A stretch of 64,000 nt of DNA from Microbacterium sp. AZCO (GCF_039614715.1 NZ_CP154857.1:744001-808000); one strand, 5' to 3'; positions 44,904-53,667 are shown, numbered from the stretch's first letter. Numbers and translations are program-made. The notes: generated by a model not told the origin, from the letters alone.

Positions 44904-45425
44904 TCAGTTGCGCTCCACCGCGTCGCTGCGACGCTCGATGAGGAGGGTGTCGCGCCAGCAGCCGGCGTGCGGGCCGGTCCCCGATCGGGCGATGCGTTCG
45001 CGTCGACCCACCACACGGAACCCCGCTGCCTCGTGGAGTCTGAGGCTCGCGCCGTTCTCAGGGAAGATGCTCGACTGGATCGTCCAGATCCCCGCGTCCT
45101 CGGCAGCGTCGATGAACACGTCGAGGAGGCGGCGGCCGATGCCTCGTCCCCGAGCACGGCGGTCGATGTAAACCGAGTGCTCGACGACCCCGCGGTACGC
45201 CGGGCGGGAAGACACGGGCGAAGCGGCGATCCAGCCGACGAGGGCGTCGCCTGCGTCGACGGCGACGAACCGCAGCGAGGGCAGCTTGCCCGCATCGAAC
45301 GACTGCCAGGTGGGAGTGTCGACCTCGAACGTCGCCTCGCCGTCCTCGATGCCCTGCGCGTAGATCTTCTCGACTATCGGCCAGTCGGCCGGGGTCATCT
45401 CGCGCACACGTGCCCTCAACAGCAT
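44904..45425 (-). CDS. GNAT acetyltransferase, PAT/ArsN1-like
   Basis: 173 residues. The sequence follows the phosphinothricin acetyltransferase pattern: VREMTPADWPIVEKIYAQGI, ASPVSSRPAYRGVVEHSVYI, then the acetyl-CoA loop RRARGRGIGRRLLD and IQSSIFPENGASLRLHEAAG. Related ArsN1 proteins acetylate organoarsenical antibiotics such as arsinothricin; the arsenic-island location supports that assignment but phosphinothricin-like substrates are equally possible. It overlaps the monooxygenase gene by 10 bp. Confidence 0.8.
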   Translation of the reverse strand: MLLRARVREMTPADWPIVEKIYAQGIEDGEATFEVDTPTWQSFDAGKLPSLRFVAVDAGDALVGWIAASPVSSRPAYRGVVEHSVYIDRRARGRGIGRRLLDVFIDAAEDAGIWTIQSSIFPENGASLRLHEAAGFRVVGRRERIARSGTGPHAGCWRDTLLIERRSDAVERN

Positions 45426-46729
45426 CCACCGCCATTGCCGGCGTCGGTCGAGCAGACGCCGGTCGCGGGAAGCACCAGCTCGACGTTCGACGCGGATGCG
45501 GTGTCACCGGCGAGCCAGGCCGTCACCGAGCGCACCTGCTCGTACCCGGTGGCGAGCAGGAATGTCGGCGCCCGCCCGTAGGACTTCATTCCGACGATGA
45601 AGAACCCCTGCTCCGGGTGGGTCAGCTCGCGGAAACCATGGGGCTCGACGGTGCCACAGGAGTGCACGTTCGGGTCGATCAGCGGAGCCAGACGCTTGGG
45701 CGCTTCAACGATCTCGTCCAACTCGAGGCGGATCTCACGGAGGATGTCGAGATTCGGCCGGAACCCCGTCGCATTGACCACGATGTCAGTCTCGTGGGCG
45801 ACCACCTCTCCATGGCGGTGGCCGACCAACTCGACCGCGTCGCCTGCTCGGCGCGCACGGATGACCTCGAACCCGTCGATCAGGGCGATGTCGCCACGCT
45901 CCACCGCCCGGTCGACACGGCTGCCGAGGTGCGCGCGACCGATCAGCTCATCGTCGGGCGAGGACGAGACCCGCACCGCGTTAGCGTTGCGGATCAGCCA
46001 GGTGACCGTGGTGCCGACTTCCTCGCGAGCCAGCTTCACCAGCGCAAGCAGCGTGTTCGCGGCGGAATGCCCGGCGCCCACGACCGTCACCCGCCGCCCG
46101 GCGAACTCGGCACGATCCCTGCCGAGCACATCGGGAAGCGCGGGGGTAACACGGTCGGCGATGTCGGCCATGCCCAGCAGCTCGAGGCCGCTGGAGGAGA
46201 GGGAGTTGGGGGAGAGGTAGGTGCCCGACGCGTCGATCACGGCGCGCGCCGCGACATCTTCGACCTCGCCGTTCGCGGTACGGATCCGCAGTAGGAAGGG
46301 CGTCGCCGCCCGACGGCTTGTCCGGGTGCGGTCCATGCCCTCGCGAGTCACGCCGATCACCTCGACGCCGGTGCGGATCCGCCCGGAGATCTCGTCCAGG
46401 GCAGCCAGTGGCGCGACGTACCTGTCAACCAGCTCCGTTCCGGTTGGGGCACGCTCCGGGTCGGGCAGCTCCCATCCGGCTTCTTCCAGTAGCCGCCGAG
46501 ATGCCGGATCGACCAAGTGCTTCCACGGCGAGAACAGCCGCGTGTGGCCCCAGGCCCGCACGCTCGCTGCGACCTCATCGCCGGACTCGAACAGAATGAA
46601 GTCGATGCCGCGTTCGACGAGGTTCGCGGCCGCCGCTAGCCCGATCGGGCCCGCCCCGATGATCGCGACCGGCAACGTCGAGAGCCGATCGGTGACAGCG
46701 ACACGGGGTGTCAGATCAAGCAGAGTCAC
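45416..46729 (-). CDS. Flavin-dependent monooxygenase-like protein of the arsenic island
   Basis: 437 residues from the GTG at 46729, 3 nt after GGAGGAT-type ribosome site; longer in-frame starts cross the operator region. FAD motif VAIIGAGPIGLAAAANLVER near residue 21, NADP motif VTVVGAGHSAANTLLAL near residue 202, and VVNATGFRPNLDIL near 313. The last residues are CSTDAGNGGGCC, a vicinal thiol pair that could bind arsenite. The family is frequent in actinobacterial ars clusters (sometimes called ArsO-like); the reaction is not known from sequence. Confidence 0.82.
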   Translation of the reverse strand: MTLLDLTPRVAVTDRLSTLPVAIIGAGPIGLAAAANLVERGIDFILFESGDEVAASVRAWGHTRLFSPWKHLVDPASRRLLEEAGWELPDPERAPTGTELVDRYVAPLAALDEISGRIRTGVEVIGVTREGMDRTRTSRRAATPFLLRIRTANGEVEDVAARAVIDASGTYLSPNSLSSSGLELLGMADIADRVTPALPDVLGRDRAEFAGRRVTVVGAGHSAANTLLALVKLAREEVGTTVTWLIRNANAVRVSSSPDDELIGRAHLGSRVDRAVERGDIALIDGFEVIRARRAGDAVELVGHRHGEVVAHETDIVVNATGFRPNLDILREIRLELDEIVEAPKRLAPLIDPNVHSCGTVEPHGFRELTHPEQGFFIVGMKSYGRAPTFLLATGYEQVRSVTAWLAGDTASASNVELVLPATGVCSTDAGNGGGCC

Positions 46730-46745
46730 AGCATCCTCCAGAAGA

Positions 46746-46811
46746 TATCGACGAACTTCGATACCTCGATTCTGGACCCAACTATCGATACCTGTCAATA
46801 TCGACTAGTCT
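46746..46811. promoter_or_regulatory. Divergent arsR/monooxygenase operator-promoter region
   Basis: Two inverted repeats share half-site TATCGA: TATCGA-CGAACT-TCGATA (46746-46763) and TCGATA-N8-TATCGA (46785-46804). A TAGTCT -10-like box (46806-46811) ends 6 nt before the arsR ATG, and no ribosome site is visible, so a leaderless arsR message is plausible. The half-sites differ from those of the fused ArsR, suggesting two separate regulons. Confidence 0.6.
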
Positions 46812-46817
46812 CGATGC

Positions 46818-47168
46818 ATGACCACACTGCTCGAGGTGACCGACATCACCGCCGGCGCTTGCTGCACGCCACTGGTGCGAGAGCCGTTGTCCGCAACGGA
46901 GGCGGAGCAACTCGCCACGACGATGAAGGCTCTTGCCGATCCCGCGCGGCTCCGCCTGCTGTCCATCGTCGCGGCCTCGGAGAACTCCGAGGCGTGCGTG
47001 TGCGATCTCATCGAGCCGGTCGGGCTCAGCCAGCCAACAGTTTCCCATCACCTGAAGATCCTCACCGCTGCGGGGTTCCTCGAGCGCAGCAAGCGGGGCA
47101 CCTGGGCGTACTTCAAGCTCGTTCCCGGCGCGTTGGACCGCGTCTCGCAGCTTCTCGTCGCCTCGTGA
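46818..47168 (+). CDS. arsR: ArsR-family arsenic-responsive repressor
   Basis: 116 residues. Winged helix: ALADPARLRLLSIVAASENS, CDLIEPVGLSQPTVSHHLKI, LTAAGFLERSKRGTWAYFKL. Candidate arsenite ligands are CVC (about residues 59-61, in EACVCDL) plus CC at residues 15-16, the pattern of type 2 actinobacterial ArsR sensors. It is divergent from the monooxygenase gene across repeats with TATCGA half-sites, and its stop overlaps the aquaporin GTG, giving an arsR-aquaporin-MFS operon. Confidence 0.92.
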   Translation: MTTLLEVTDITAGACCTPLVREPLSATEAEQLATTMKALADPARLRLLSIVAASENSEACVCDLIEPVGLSQPTVSHHLKILTAAGFLERSKRGTWAYFKLVPGALDRVSQLLVAS

Positions 47169-47848
47169 GCACGACGGTTCGCTCCGTTGCCGGGGAGTTT
47201 CTCGGCAGCGCGGGTCTCGCTGCGGTCGTGATCGGCTCCGGCATTGCCGCGCAGCGACTCTCTCCGGAAGATGTCGGCCTCCAGCTCTTCGAGAACGCAT
47301 TTGCGACCGCTCTGGGACTTGCGGTCTTGATTATGGTTTTCGCGTCCGTCTCCGGCGCCCACTTCAACCCGGTCGTCACATTGACTGACGTCCTTCTGCA
47401 CCGCCGGAAGTGGTCGATCGTCTGCTTCTACCTGCCCGCGCAGGTGCTCGGATGCATCGGAGGAGCGGTGCTCGCCAACGTGATGTTCGGCGCGCCGGCT
47501 GTGTCGTGGAGCACGACCGATCGCAACGGTTTCCCGCTTCTGCTCAGTGAGGTCATCGCGACCGCCGGGCTGATCCTGGTGATCTTCGCGTTGGTCCGTA
47601 CCGGCCGCTCGCAGCTGGCCGCCCCCGCGGTGGGCGCGTACATCGGGGCGGCGTACTTCTTCACCTCGTCGACGAGCTTCGCGAACCCGGCGATCACCAT
47701 CGGCCGCATGTTCAGCGACACCTTCGCCGGCATCGCGCCCGCGTCCGCGCTGCCGTTCATCACCGCGCAACTGGTCGGCGCAGGCCTGGGGTGGCTTCTC
47801 GTGCGCGCCCTGTTCCCGGTCCCGGCGCCAGAGCCGGCCACAGCCTGA
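47165..47848 (+). CDS. Aquaglyceroporin-like channel (AqpS type)
   Basis: 227 residues from the GTG at 47165, overlapping the arsR stop by 4 bp. Six hydrophobic segments and two half-helix boxes: SGAHFNPVVTLTD and SFANPAITIGRMF, i.e. NPV and NPA variants of the MIP family motif. In ars operons such channels (AqpS in Sinorhizobium) let arsenite made by ArsC leave the cell down its gradient. That pathway fits this island, which lacks Acr3 and ArsB. Direction and substrate are inferred. Confidence 0.88.
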   Translation: MSTTVRSVAGEFLGSAGLAAVVIGSGIAAQRLSPEDVGLQLFENAFATALGLAVLIMVFASVSGAHFNPVVTLTDVLLHRRKWSIVCFYLPAQVLGCIGGAVLANVMFGAPAVSWSTTDRNGFPLLLSEVIATAGLILVIFALVRTGRSQLAAPAVGAYIGAAYFFTSSTSFANPAITIGRMFSDTFAGIAPASALPFITAQLVGAGLGWLLVRALFPVPAPEPATA

Positions 47849-47853
47849 GTGCA

Positions 47854-49008
47854 GTGGCCACGCAGCTGCGACCGCGCCTGGGACTCGCGGCCCTCGCCGT
47901 GTCACAGGTCGTCACGTGGGGTGTGCTCTACTACGCCATCCTGGTAGCTGCGCCCGCGATCGCCGCCGACACCGGCTGGGGAGAAGAGACGATCTTCCTC
48001 ATCGTCACCGCGGCGCTCCTCACCTCGGCGGCATGCGCTGCGCCCGCCGGGCATTGGTTGGACCATCACCCGCGCCGAATCATGCTGGTCGGCGCGGTCA
48101 CCGGCACGGTGGCAGTCCTTGCCACCGCGGCAGCCCCCAACGTTGGCCTCTTCGCCACGGCATGGATCATCGGCGGCGCGGCCCAGTCGGCCATCCTGTA
48201 CCAGGCCGCCTTCACGGTGATCACGCATCGGCATGGCCAGGCGCGGCGTACACCCTTGACGATCATCACCCTCGCGGGTGGCCTCGCGTCGACGTTCTTC
48301 GCTCCCATCACCGGCTGGCTCGTCTCGGAGACCGGCTGGCGAGTGACGTTTGTCGTCCTCGCGGGCACGTTGGCGGTGGTGGTCATCCCGGCCTATGCCC
48401 TCACGGTCGAACGCAGTTGGGCCTCGGTTCAGACGCAAACGGATGTCAGTACCGCAGCGCCGACAGTCATCACCAGCATGCGCTTCTGGCTGCTCACGCT
48501 CGCGCTCGCACTGCTGTCGTTCTCGCTGTACTCGGTCACCCTGTCGGCCGTTCCTGCTTCAGCTGAGAAGGGACTCGATCTGCAAGCTGCATCCTGGGTG
48601 CTTGGGCTCATCGGCGCTGGACAAGTGCTGGGGCGACTCGTCTACCTCGCGATTCCACACGGCACCGCGCCCTGGATCGCTGCAACCGCCGTCGGCGTCG
48701 CAGGTGCCGGATTCCTCGCCGGATACGCGATCGCCGCGCAGCCAGGATGGATCATCGCCACCGCGATCGTCACCGGCGCGATCCGTGGCGCACTCACCCT
48801 CGTGCAGGCTTCAGCTGTCTCGGACCGGTGGGGCACAACCGGATACGGGCGCCTCAACGGGACTCTGGCCGCACCCGTCGCGGCCCTGACAGCCCTCGCG
48901 CCTGGCACTGCGGCGACAGTCGCCACCACACTTGGCTCATACCAAGCGATGGGCCTCTTGATGGCAGCCGTCTGCCTCACGGGCGGCCTGTTAGCCGTCC
49001 GCCGGTAG
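47854..49008 (+). CDS. MFS transporter of the arsenic operon
   Basis: 384 residues from the GTG at 47854, 5 bp after the aquaporin stop. Twelve hydrophobic helices can be drawn. Motif A-like loop GHWLDHHPRRIMLVGAV follows helix 2. The position after arsR and the aquaporin suggests efflux of arsenite or an organoarsenical, comparable in role to ArsK or ArsJ; no GAPDH gene accompanies it, which argues against the ArsJ system. Substrate not determinable. Confidence 0.83.
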   Translation: MATQLRPRLGLAALAVSQVVTWGVLYYAILVAAPAIAADTGWGEETIFLIVTAALLTSAACAAPAGHWLDHHPRRIMLVGAVTGTVAVLATAAAPNVGLFATAWIIGGAAQSAILYQAAFTVITHRHGQARRTPLTIITLAGGLASTFFAPITGWLVSETGWRVTFVVLAGTLAVVVIPAYALTVERSWASVQTQTDVSTAAPTVITSMRFWLLTLALALLSFSLYSVTLSAVPASAEKGLDLQAASWVLGLIGAGQVLGRLVYLAIPHGTAPWIAATAVGVAGAGFLAGYAIAAQPGWIIATAIVTGAIRGALTLVQASAVSDRWGTTGYGRLNGTLAAPVAALTALAPGTAATVATTLGSYQAMGLLMAAVCLTGGLLAVRR

Positions 49009-49155
49009 CTCTGGCGGGAAGTCCGGGTCATGCGGACCTCGGCCGAGGCGCACCGACGCAGCGCTGCGGATCGCAATCGGCCGGCGGTTTCTCCGCCTCC
49101 TGCTGCCTCAGTGCCACGGCCCCTCAGAAGTCGCTACACGTCTTGCAGATCGAGG

Positions 49156-49181
49156 GCCGTACCCGCTGAAGCGGGCACGGC
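49156..49181. other. Inverted repeat before the relaxase gene, oriT candidate
   Basis: GCCGT-A-CCCGCT-GA-AGCGGG-C-ACGGC: 12-bp arms with one mismatch and a 2-nt loop, 34 bp upstream of the MobF relaxase start. MobF relaxases bind a hairpin next to nic, usually close to their own gene. No nic sequence could be assigned. Confidence 0.45.
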
Positions 49182-49215
49182 TGCGCACCTTCTTACGAAA
49201 GAGAGGCGGTGCCGA

Positions 49216-52200
49216 GTGTCGGTGTCGATGCGGGTGATGAGCGCGGGGGATGGCTACAAGTACCTCCTCCGCACCGTCGCCGCCGCAGACGGTGAGCGAC
49301 CACTCTCCAGTCCGCTGACCCGCTATTACGCCGAGGCCGGCACGCCGCCAGGCCGCTGGCTCGGCAGCGGGCTGCCGGGGCTCGCGGGCGGCAGGATCAG
49401 CGCGGGTTCTCGAGTCTCCGAAGCGCAGCTCGAGCTGCTGCTGGGGATGGGGCGAGACCCGGGAACGGGTTCGCCACTCGGCCGCGCGTACCCCGAGTAC
49501 GCAGCCTCTGAGGCGAGCCCAGACCGGGCGACCACGCCACCGAGCCCCGCATCGACCCGCCGACATGCCGTCGCCGGCTACGACTTCACGTTCTCCCTTC
49601 CGAAGTCGGCATCTGTCCTCTGGGCGGTCGCCGATGCCAACACCCAAGCCACAATCGCCGCCGCGCACCACCAAGCGATCGACGACGTCCTCGCCTTCGT
49701 GGAGCGCGAACTCGCCGCGACCCGAGCCGGCGAAGCGGGGCGTGACGGCGCCGTCGCACAGGTCGAAGTGACGGGGCTTGTTGCCGCGGGGTTCGACCAC
49801 TTCGACTCGCGGGCGGGCGATCCACAACTGCACACGCACGTCGTGGTGAGCAACAAGGTGCGCACAGCTTTCGATGGCAAGTGGCGCTCGCTCGATGGGC
49901 GTCCGCTGTACGCAGCGACCGTTGCGCTCTCCGAACTGCACTCTTCCCTTTTTGCCGACCACCTATCGCGTTCGCTCGGCGTCCAATGGGAGCAGCGTGA
50001 GCGCGAAGCCGACCGCAACCCGGTGTGGGCGATCGCAAGCGTTCCCGAGTCGCTCGTCGGAGAGTTCTCGTCTCGCTCGCGCCACATCGACATCGAGAAG
50101 GACAGGCTCATCGACGAGTATGCCGCCAAGCACGGCCGCGCGCCGTCGATGGTGACGATCATCCGTCTGCGCCAGCAGGCGACGCTCGCGACGCGCCCCG
50201 AGAAGCAACTCCGATCCCTCTCCGATCTCACTCACGACTGGCGTGCACGGGCCAGCCGTGTGCTCGGCCGTGACGCGACCGTGTGGGCGCGTGACGCCGT
50301 GAATCGCCGCGACGCGCAGACGCCGCTTCGCGCGGAGGACGTAGCGCCCGGCATCCTGAATCAGATCGCAGCGCGCGTCGTCGAAGCCGCCAGCGAGCGT
50401 CGCTCGACATGGACGCGCTGGAACCTCTACGCCGAGACTGCACGGCAGACGATGAGCTGGCGCTTCGCCGCGACCGAAGACCGCGAGGTGATCGTCGGAA
50501 TGATCACGGATGCCGCTCTACAGCGCTCCACGCGGCTCACTCCACCCGAGCTCACGGTCTCGCCCGCCGAGTTCCGGCGTGCCGACGAGACGAGCGTCTT
50601 CCGCCCGCGCAACTCCGCGCGCTACTCATCGATTGCGCTACTGGATGCCGAGGAGCGCCTGCTCGCCGCGTCGCACGCGACCGAAGCGCCGGTGGCCAGC
50701 GCTGCAACTCTCGAGCATGCCGAGCGTGCACGCCGCAATCGCGGGATTGTCCTCGGAGGGGATCAGCGCGCGGCGCTCCACTCGATTGCAACCTCCGCGC
50801 GATCGCTGGACGTGCTGATCGGGCCGGCGGGGGCCGGCAAGACGACCGCGATGCACGCGTTGCGCCTCGCGTGGGAACACGGGCACGGACGTGGCTCCGT
50901 CATCGGGCTCGCACCTTCTGCTGCGGCCGCGCGCGAACTCGCTGACGACCTCGCCATCGCCACCGAGAACACCGCCAAGTGGTTGCACGAGCATCGCCAG
51001 GGTCGTGCAACGGTGCGCGCTGGCCAGCTCGTCATCATTGACGAGGCATCCCTAGCCGGCACGCTCACGCTCGATCGCATCAGCACGCTGGCGACGCAGG
51101 CAGGCGCGAAAGTGCTCCTGGTGGGGGACTGGGCGCAGCTACAGTCGGTCGACGCCGGCGGTGCGTTCCGGATGCTCGTCGAAGCACGCTCCGATGCTCC
51201 TGAGCTCGCCGATGTACACCGCTTCCGCAATGCGTGGGAGAAGGAGGCATCTCTCGATCTGCGCAACGGGCGCCTGCAAGCCCTCGACGCGTACGGCACG
51301 CACGACCGGATCATCGGTGGCGACGCCGACGCGATGACCAACGCCGCCTTCAGCGCGTGGCTCCGTGACGTGGCGTCGGGCAAGTCATCGGTTCTCGTTT
51401 CCGAGACAGGCGAAGCGGTTGCGGCGCTCAACCGACGGGCGCGCGCCGAGCTGATCACCTCTGGTGTCGTGAATGCCGCGGCCGAGGCATCCCTGCGGGA
51501 TGAGTGCGCAGCATCCGTCGGTGATGTCGTCATCACCCGCAAGAACGACCGACGCCTGCGCTCGGGAAATGACTGGGTGCGAAACGGTGCACGGTGGAAG
51601 GTCGTCGCGGTGCGCCGCGACAGTTCTCTCCGTGTGCAGAACACCGATCGCCCTGGCGCCCGATCACTCACTCTGCCGGCCGAGTACGTGGCTGAGAACG
51701 TCGATCTCGGCTACGCGGTTACCGCCTACCGTGCGCAGGGGATCACTACCGACACCGCGCACGCCGTAATCGAGCCCGGAACGACGCGCGAGAACCTGTA
51801 CGTCGCGATGACACGGGGGAGAGCCTCGAACACGGCGTACGTCGTCGTGTCGCGCCCCGACGACAACCACTCCGCTCGGCATCCCGGCGAGCGTCCGGAT
51901 GCCACTGCCCGCGACATCCTCGCAGGCGTGCTCGTTCACGTCGGCGCCGAGCTGTCGGCACACGAGACGATCGCCGCCGAGCAGGAGACCTGGGGATCGA
52001 TCGCGCAGCTCGCGGCCGAGTACGACACGATCGCGGCGTCCGCCCAGCGGGCACGGTGGACGAGTCTCATTCGGGTGTGCGGACTGCCAGCCGAACTGGC
52101 CAAAGCGGCGACTACCTCGGACGCTTTCGGCGCCCTGACAGCGGGCCTTCGACGCGCGGAGGCGGTCGGTTACAACGTTGGGACGCTGCTTCCGCGGATC

Positions 52201-52716
52201 GTCGCCGCGCGTGGATTCGAAGATGCTCAGGATGCCGCGGCCGTGCTCCACGAGCGCCTCGAGCGAGTCCTCGCTCAGCCATTGAGCGGCAGCTCGCGGG
52301 GGAGCGGGGGGCGGCTCATCGCCGGCCTCATCCCGGCGGCGATGGGGGAGATGGATGCCGAGATGCGGCGTGCCCTCGACGAACGGGCACACCTCATCGA
52401 GGAGCGCGCATCAGTGCTAGTCGAATCCGCGTTGACGTCGGGGGAGGGGTGGATCGCTTCGCTCGGGCGCGTCCCCGTCGGTCCGGCGCGAGCGGGTGAG
52501 TGGCGGCAGCAGGCGCGCATCATTGCGGCTTACCGAGACCGGTACAGCGTTTTCGAGGATGACGCGCTCGGTGCTCCCGCTGCATCGCCAAACCAGCGAA
52601 TGGATGCCGCGGCCGCAGCCGTGGCGCGGGATCGGGCGATCTGGCTGTCGCGGACGGATGCTCCTACACAGCCACAGCGGCCACCTGCGCGCGCTCACGC
52701 TGTCCACAGCTTGTAG
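49216..52716 (+). CDS. MobF-family relaxase/helicase (TraA/TrwC-like)
   Basis: 1166 residues from the GTG at 49216; a longer frame upstream reads through the hairpin and is unlikely. Starts SMRVMSAGDGYKYLLRTVAA with candidate catalytic Tyr14/Tyr16, followed by LTRYYAEAGTPPGRWLG, typical of this group. The HUH metal site is FDHFDSRAGDPQLHTHVVVS near residues 193-213. A RecD/TraI-like helicase follows: Walker A LIGPAGAGKTTAM near 534, VIIDEASLAGT near 608, and late motif GYAVTAYRAQGITTD near 834. It nicks oriT, stays bound and unwinds the transferred strand. Confidence 0.95.
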   Translation: MSVSMRVMSAGDGYKYLLRTVAAADGERPLSSPLTRYYAEAGTPPGRWLGSGLPGLAGGRISAGSRVSEAQLELLLGMGRDPGTGSPLGRAYPEYAASEASPDRATTPPSPASTRRHAVAGYDFTFSLPKSASVLWAVADANTQATIAAAHHQAIDDVLAFVERELAATRAGEAGRDGAVAQVEVTGLVAAGFDHFDSRAGDPQLHTHVVVSNKVRTAFDGKWRSLDGRPLYAATVALSELHSSLFADHLSRSLGVQWEQREREADRNPVWAIASVPESLVGEFSSRSRHIDIEKDRLIDEYAAKHGRAPSMVTIIRLRQQATLATRPEKQLRSLSDLTHDWRARASRVLGRDATVWARDAVNRRDAQTPLRAEDVAPGILNQIAARVVEAASERRSTWTRWNLYAETARQTMSWRFAATEDREVIVGMITDAALQRSTRLTPPELTVSPAEFRRADETSVFRPRNSARYSSIALLDAEERLLAASHATEAPVASAATLEHAERARRNRGIVLGGDQRAALHSIATSARSLDVLIGPAGAGKTTAMHALRLAWEHGHGRGSVIGLAPSAAAARELADDLAIATENTAKWLHEHRQGRATVRAGQLVIIDEASLAGTLTLDRISTLATQAGAKVLLVGDWAQLQSVDAGGAFRMLVEARSDAPELADVHRFRNAWEKEASLDLRNGRLQALDAYGTHDRIIGGDADAMTNAAFSAWLRDVASGKSSVLVSETGEAVAALNRRARAELITSGVVNAAAEASLRDECAASVGDVVITRKNDRRLRSGNDWVRNGARWKVVAVRRDSSLRVQNTDRPGARSLTLPAEYVAENVDLGYAVTAYRAQGITTDTAHAVIEPGTTRENLYVAMTRGRASNTAYVVVSRPDDNHSARHPGERPDATARDILAGVLVHVGAELSAHETIAAEQETWGSIAQLAAEYDTIAASAQRARWTSLIRVCGLPAELAKAATTSDAFGALTAGLRRAEAVGYNVGTLLPRIVAARGFEDAQDAAAVLHERLERVLAQPLSGSSRGSGGRLIAGLIPAAMGEMDAEMRRALDERAHLIEERASVLVESALTSGEGWIASLGRVPVGPARAGEWRQQARIIAAYRDRYSVFEDDALGAPAASPNQRMDAAAAAVARDRAIWLSRTDAPTQPQRPPARAHAVHSL

Positions 52717-52798
52717 CGGATGGTCCTATCGACGTCCGAGCGGCGGGCGTAGCCTGAGCGCAACTGCAAGCCCCATGCCTGAAGGAGAGGCTTGGCCG

Positions 52799-53149
52799 AT
52801 GTTCCAACTGCTGATCGCCATCGTAAGTCGCATCTACGCGTTCTTCCAGCGGACGATGCCGACGAACATGATCATCCGCGCCACGCACACTCGCCGCGGC
52901 CTGAAGTGGGGCGTGCCCGCGATGCTCCTTGCCGTCGTCTACGTCGTGCTCGCCGCCGCCCTCGCGCAGTGGGTCGCCGGCGGCGCTCCCGGATGGATCA
53001 ACCTGCTCGTGCTGGTGTGCTTGTGGAACGCGCTGAAGTTCGTGGTGAACGGGCCGATCACCCTCGTTCGGCTGGTCCGCGTGCGGGCGCTCGAGCGTCG
53101 CTACCGCGGCGCGGGAGTGGCCTCGAACGAAACGATGACGGTCGGCTGA
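52799..53149 (+). CDS. Small membrane protein downstream of the relaxase
   Basis: 116 residues from the ATG at 52799, with GAAGGAGAGG 7-16 nt upstream. Two hydrophobic segments (AMLLAVVYVVLAAALAQWVA and INLLVLVCLWNALKFVVNG) and a basic C-terminus (RLVRVRALERRYRG). Comparable small proteins follow relaxase genes in actinobacterial elements. Function unknown. Confidence 0.75.
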   Translation: MFQLLIAIVSRIYAFFQRTMPTNMIIRATHTRRGLKWGVPAMLLAVVYVVLAAALAQWVAGGAPGWINLLVLVCLWNALKFVVNGPITLVRLVRVRALERRYRGAGVASNETMTVG

Positions 53150-53667
53150 GACCGAACCGCGGACGCCACGACGTCAGCCGGCAGTCGCGGGTTCGAATGT
53201 CGCCCGCTCAAAGTTCATGTGTTTGCACGGGTCTTGCGGGTCAAGTTACCGGGCGAAAGTCGCGAACCGGTAGGCGCGTCGCATCCGCACGTGCGACGAC
53301 CGTCATGCGCGCAATGCCCACCGCCTTCCGTCTTGTTCGTCGCGATGTTCTCCTCTGCAACAACGATCCCGCAGCGCTGGGCCGTCGGTTCAGAGGGGTT
53401 CAATCGCGCCTCCCGTAGCTTCGCGAGGCAGAGCCTCCATTTCGACGCGACGCAGGATTCGGCTTGTGGAGGACGCACTGCTCGCGCTCGCCGTCCTTTG
53501 GGCGAACGCGCTGGCTGAGTCGGACGATGACGCGTGGACGTCGGCGCGGTCGAGACCTTCACAATCAGGCGATCGGGTTGTCGGCACCAGCAGCCCTGTC
53601 GGACAGGTCGCCCTTATACGCCGTGCCGCTCCCGGCAGATGTCCGACGCGTCGGCCAGGATAGATGC
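53150..53667. other. Gene-poor boundary between transfer and defence modules
   Basis: 518 bp with no convincing gene; open frames here have poor codon character. A tRNA T-arm-like segment (GCGGGTTCGAATGTCGCCCGC) lies at about 53187-53207. The stretch must also hold the promoter of the methyltransferase operon; a GATAGA box a few bases before its GTG is the only candidate seen. Confidence 0.5.

Noticed and set aside
47854..49008. Assignment of the MFS gene as ArsJ
   Set aside because: ArsJ works with an adjacent GAPDH that makes 1-arseno-3-phosphoglycerate; no such gene is present here.
49030..49215. N-terminal extension of the relaxase
   Set aside because: It reads through the hairpin and lacks family resemblance; the relaxase motif with early tyrosines begins just after the GTG at 49216.
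53187..53207. A tRNA gene at the T-arm-like segment
   Set aside because: The loop would be 11 nt instead of 7 and no anticodon arm or acceptor stem can be drawn around it.
53464..53667. N-terminal extension of the methyltransferase
   Set aside because: Composition is unlike coding sequence of the gene and motif X would be displaced far from the N-terminus.
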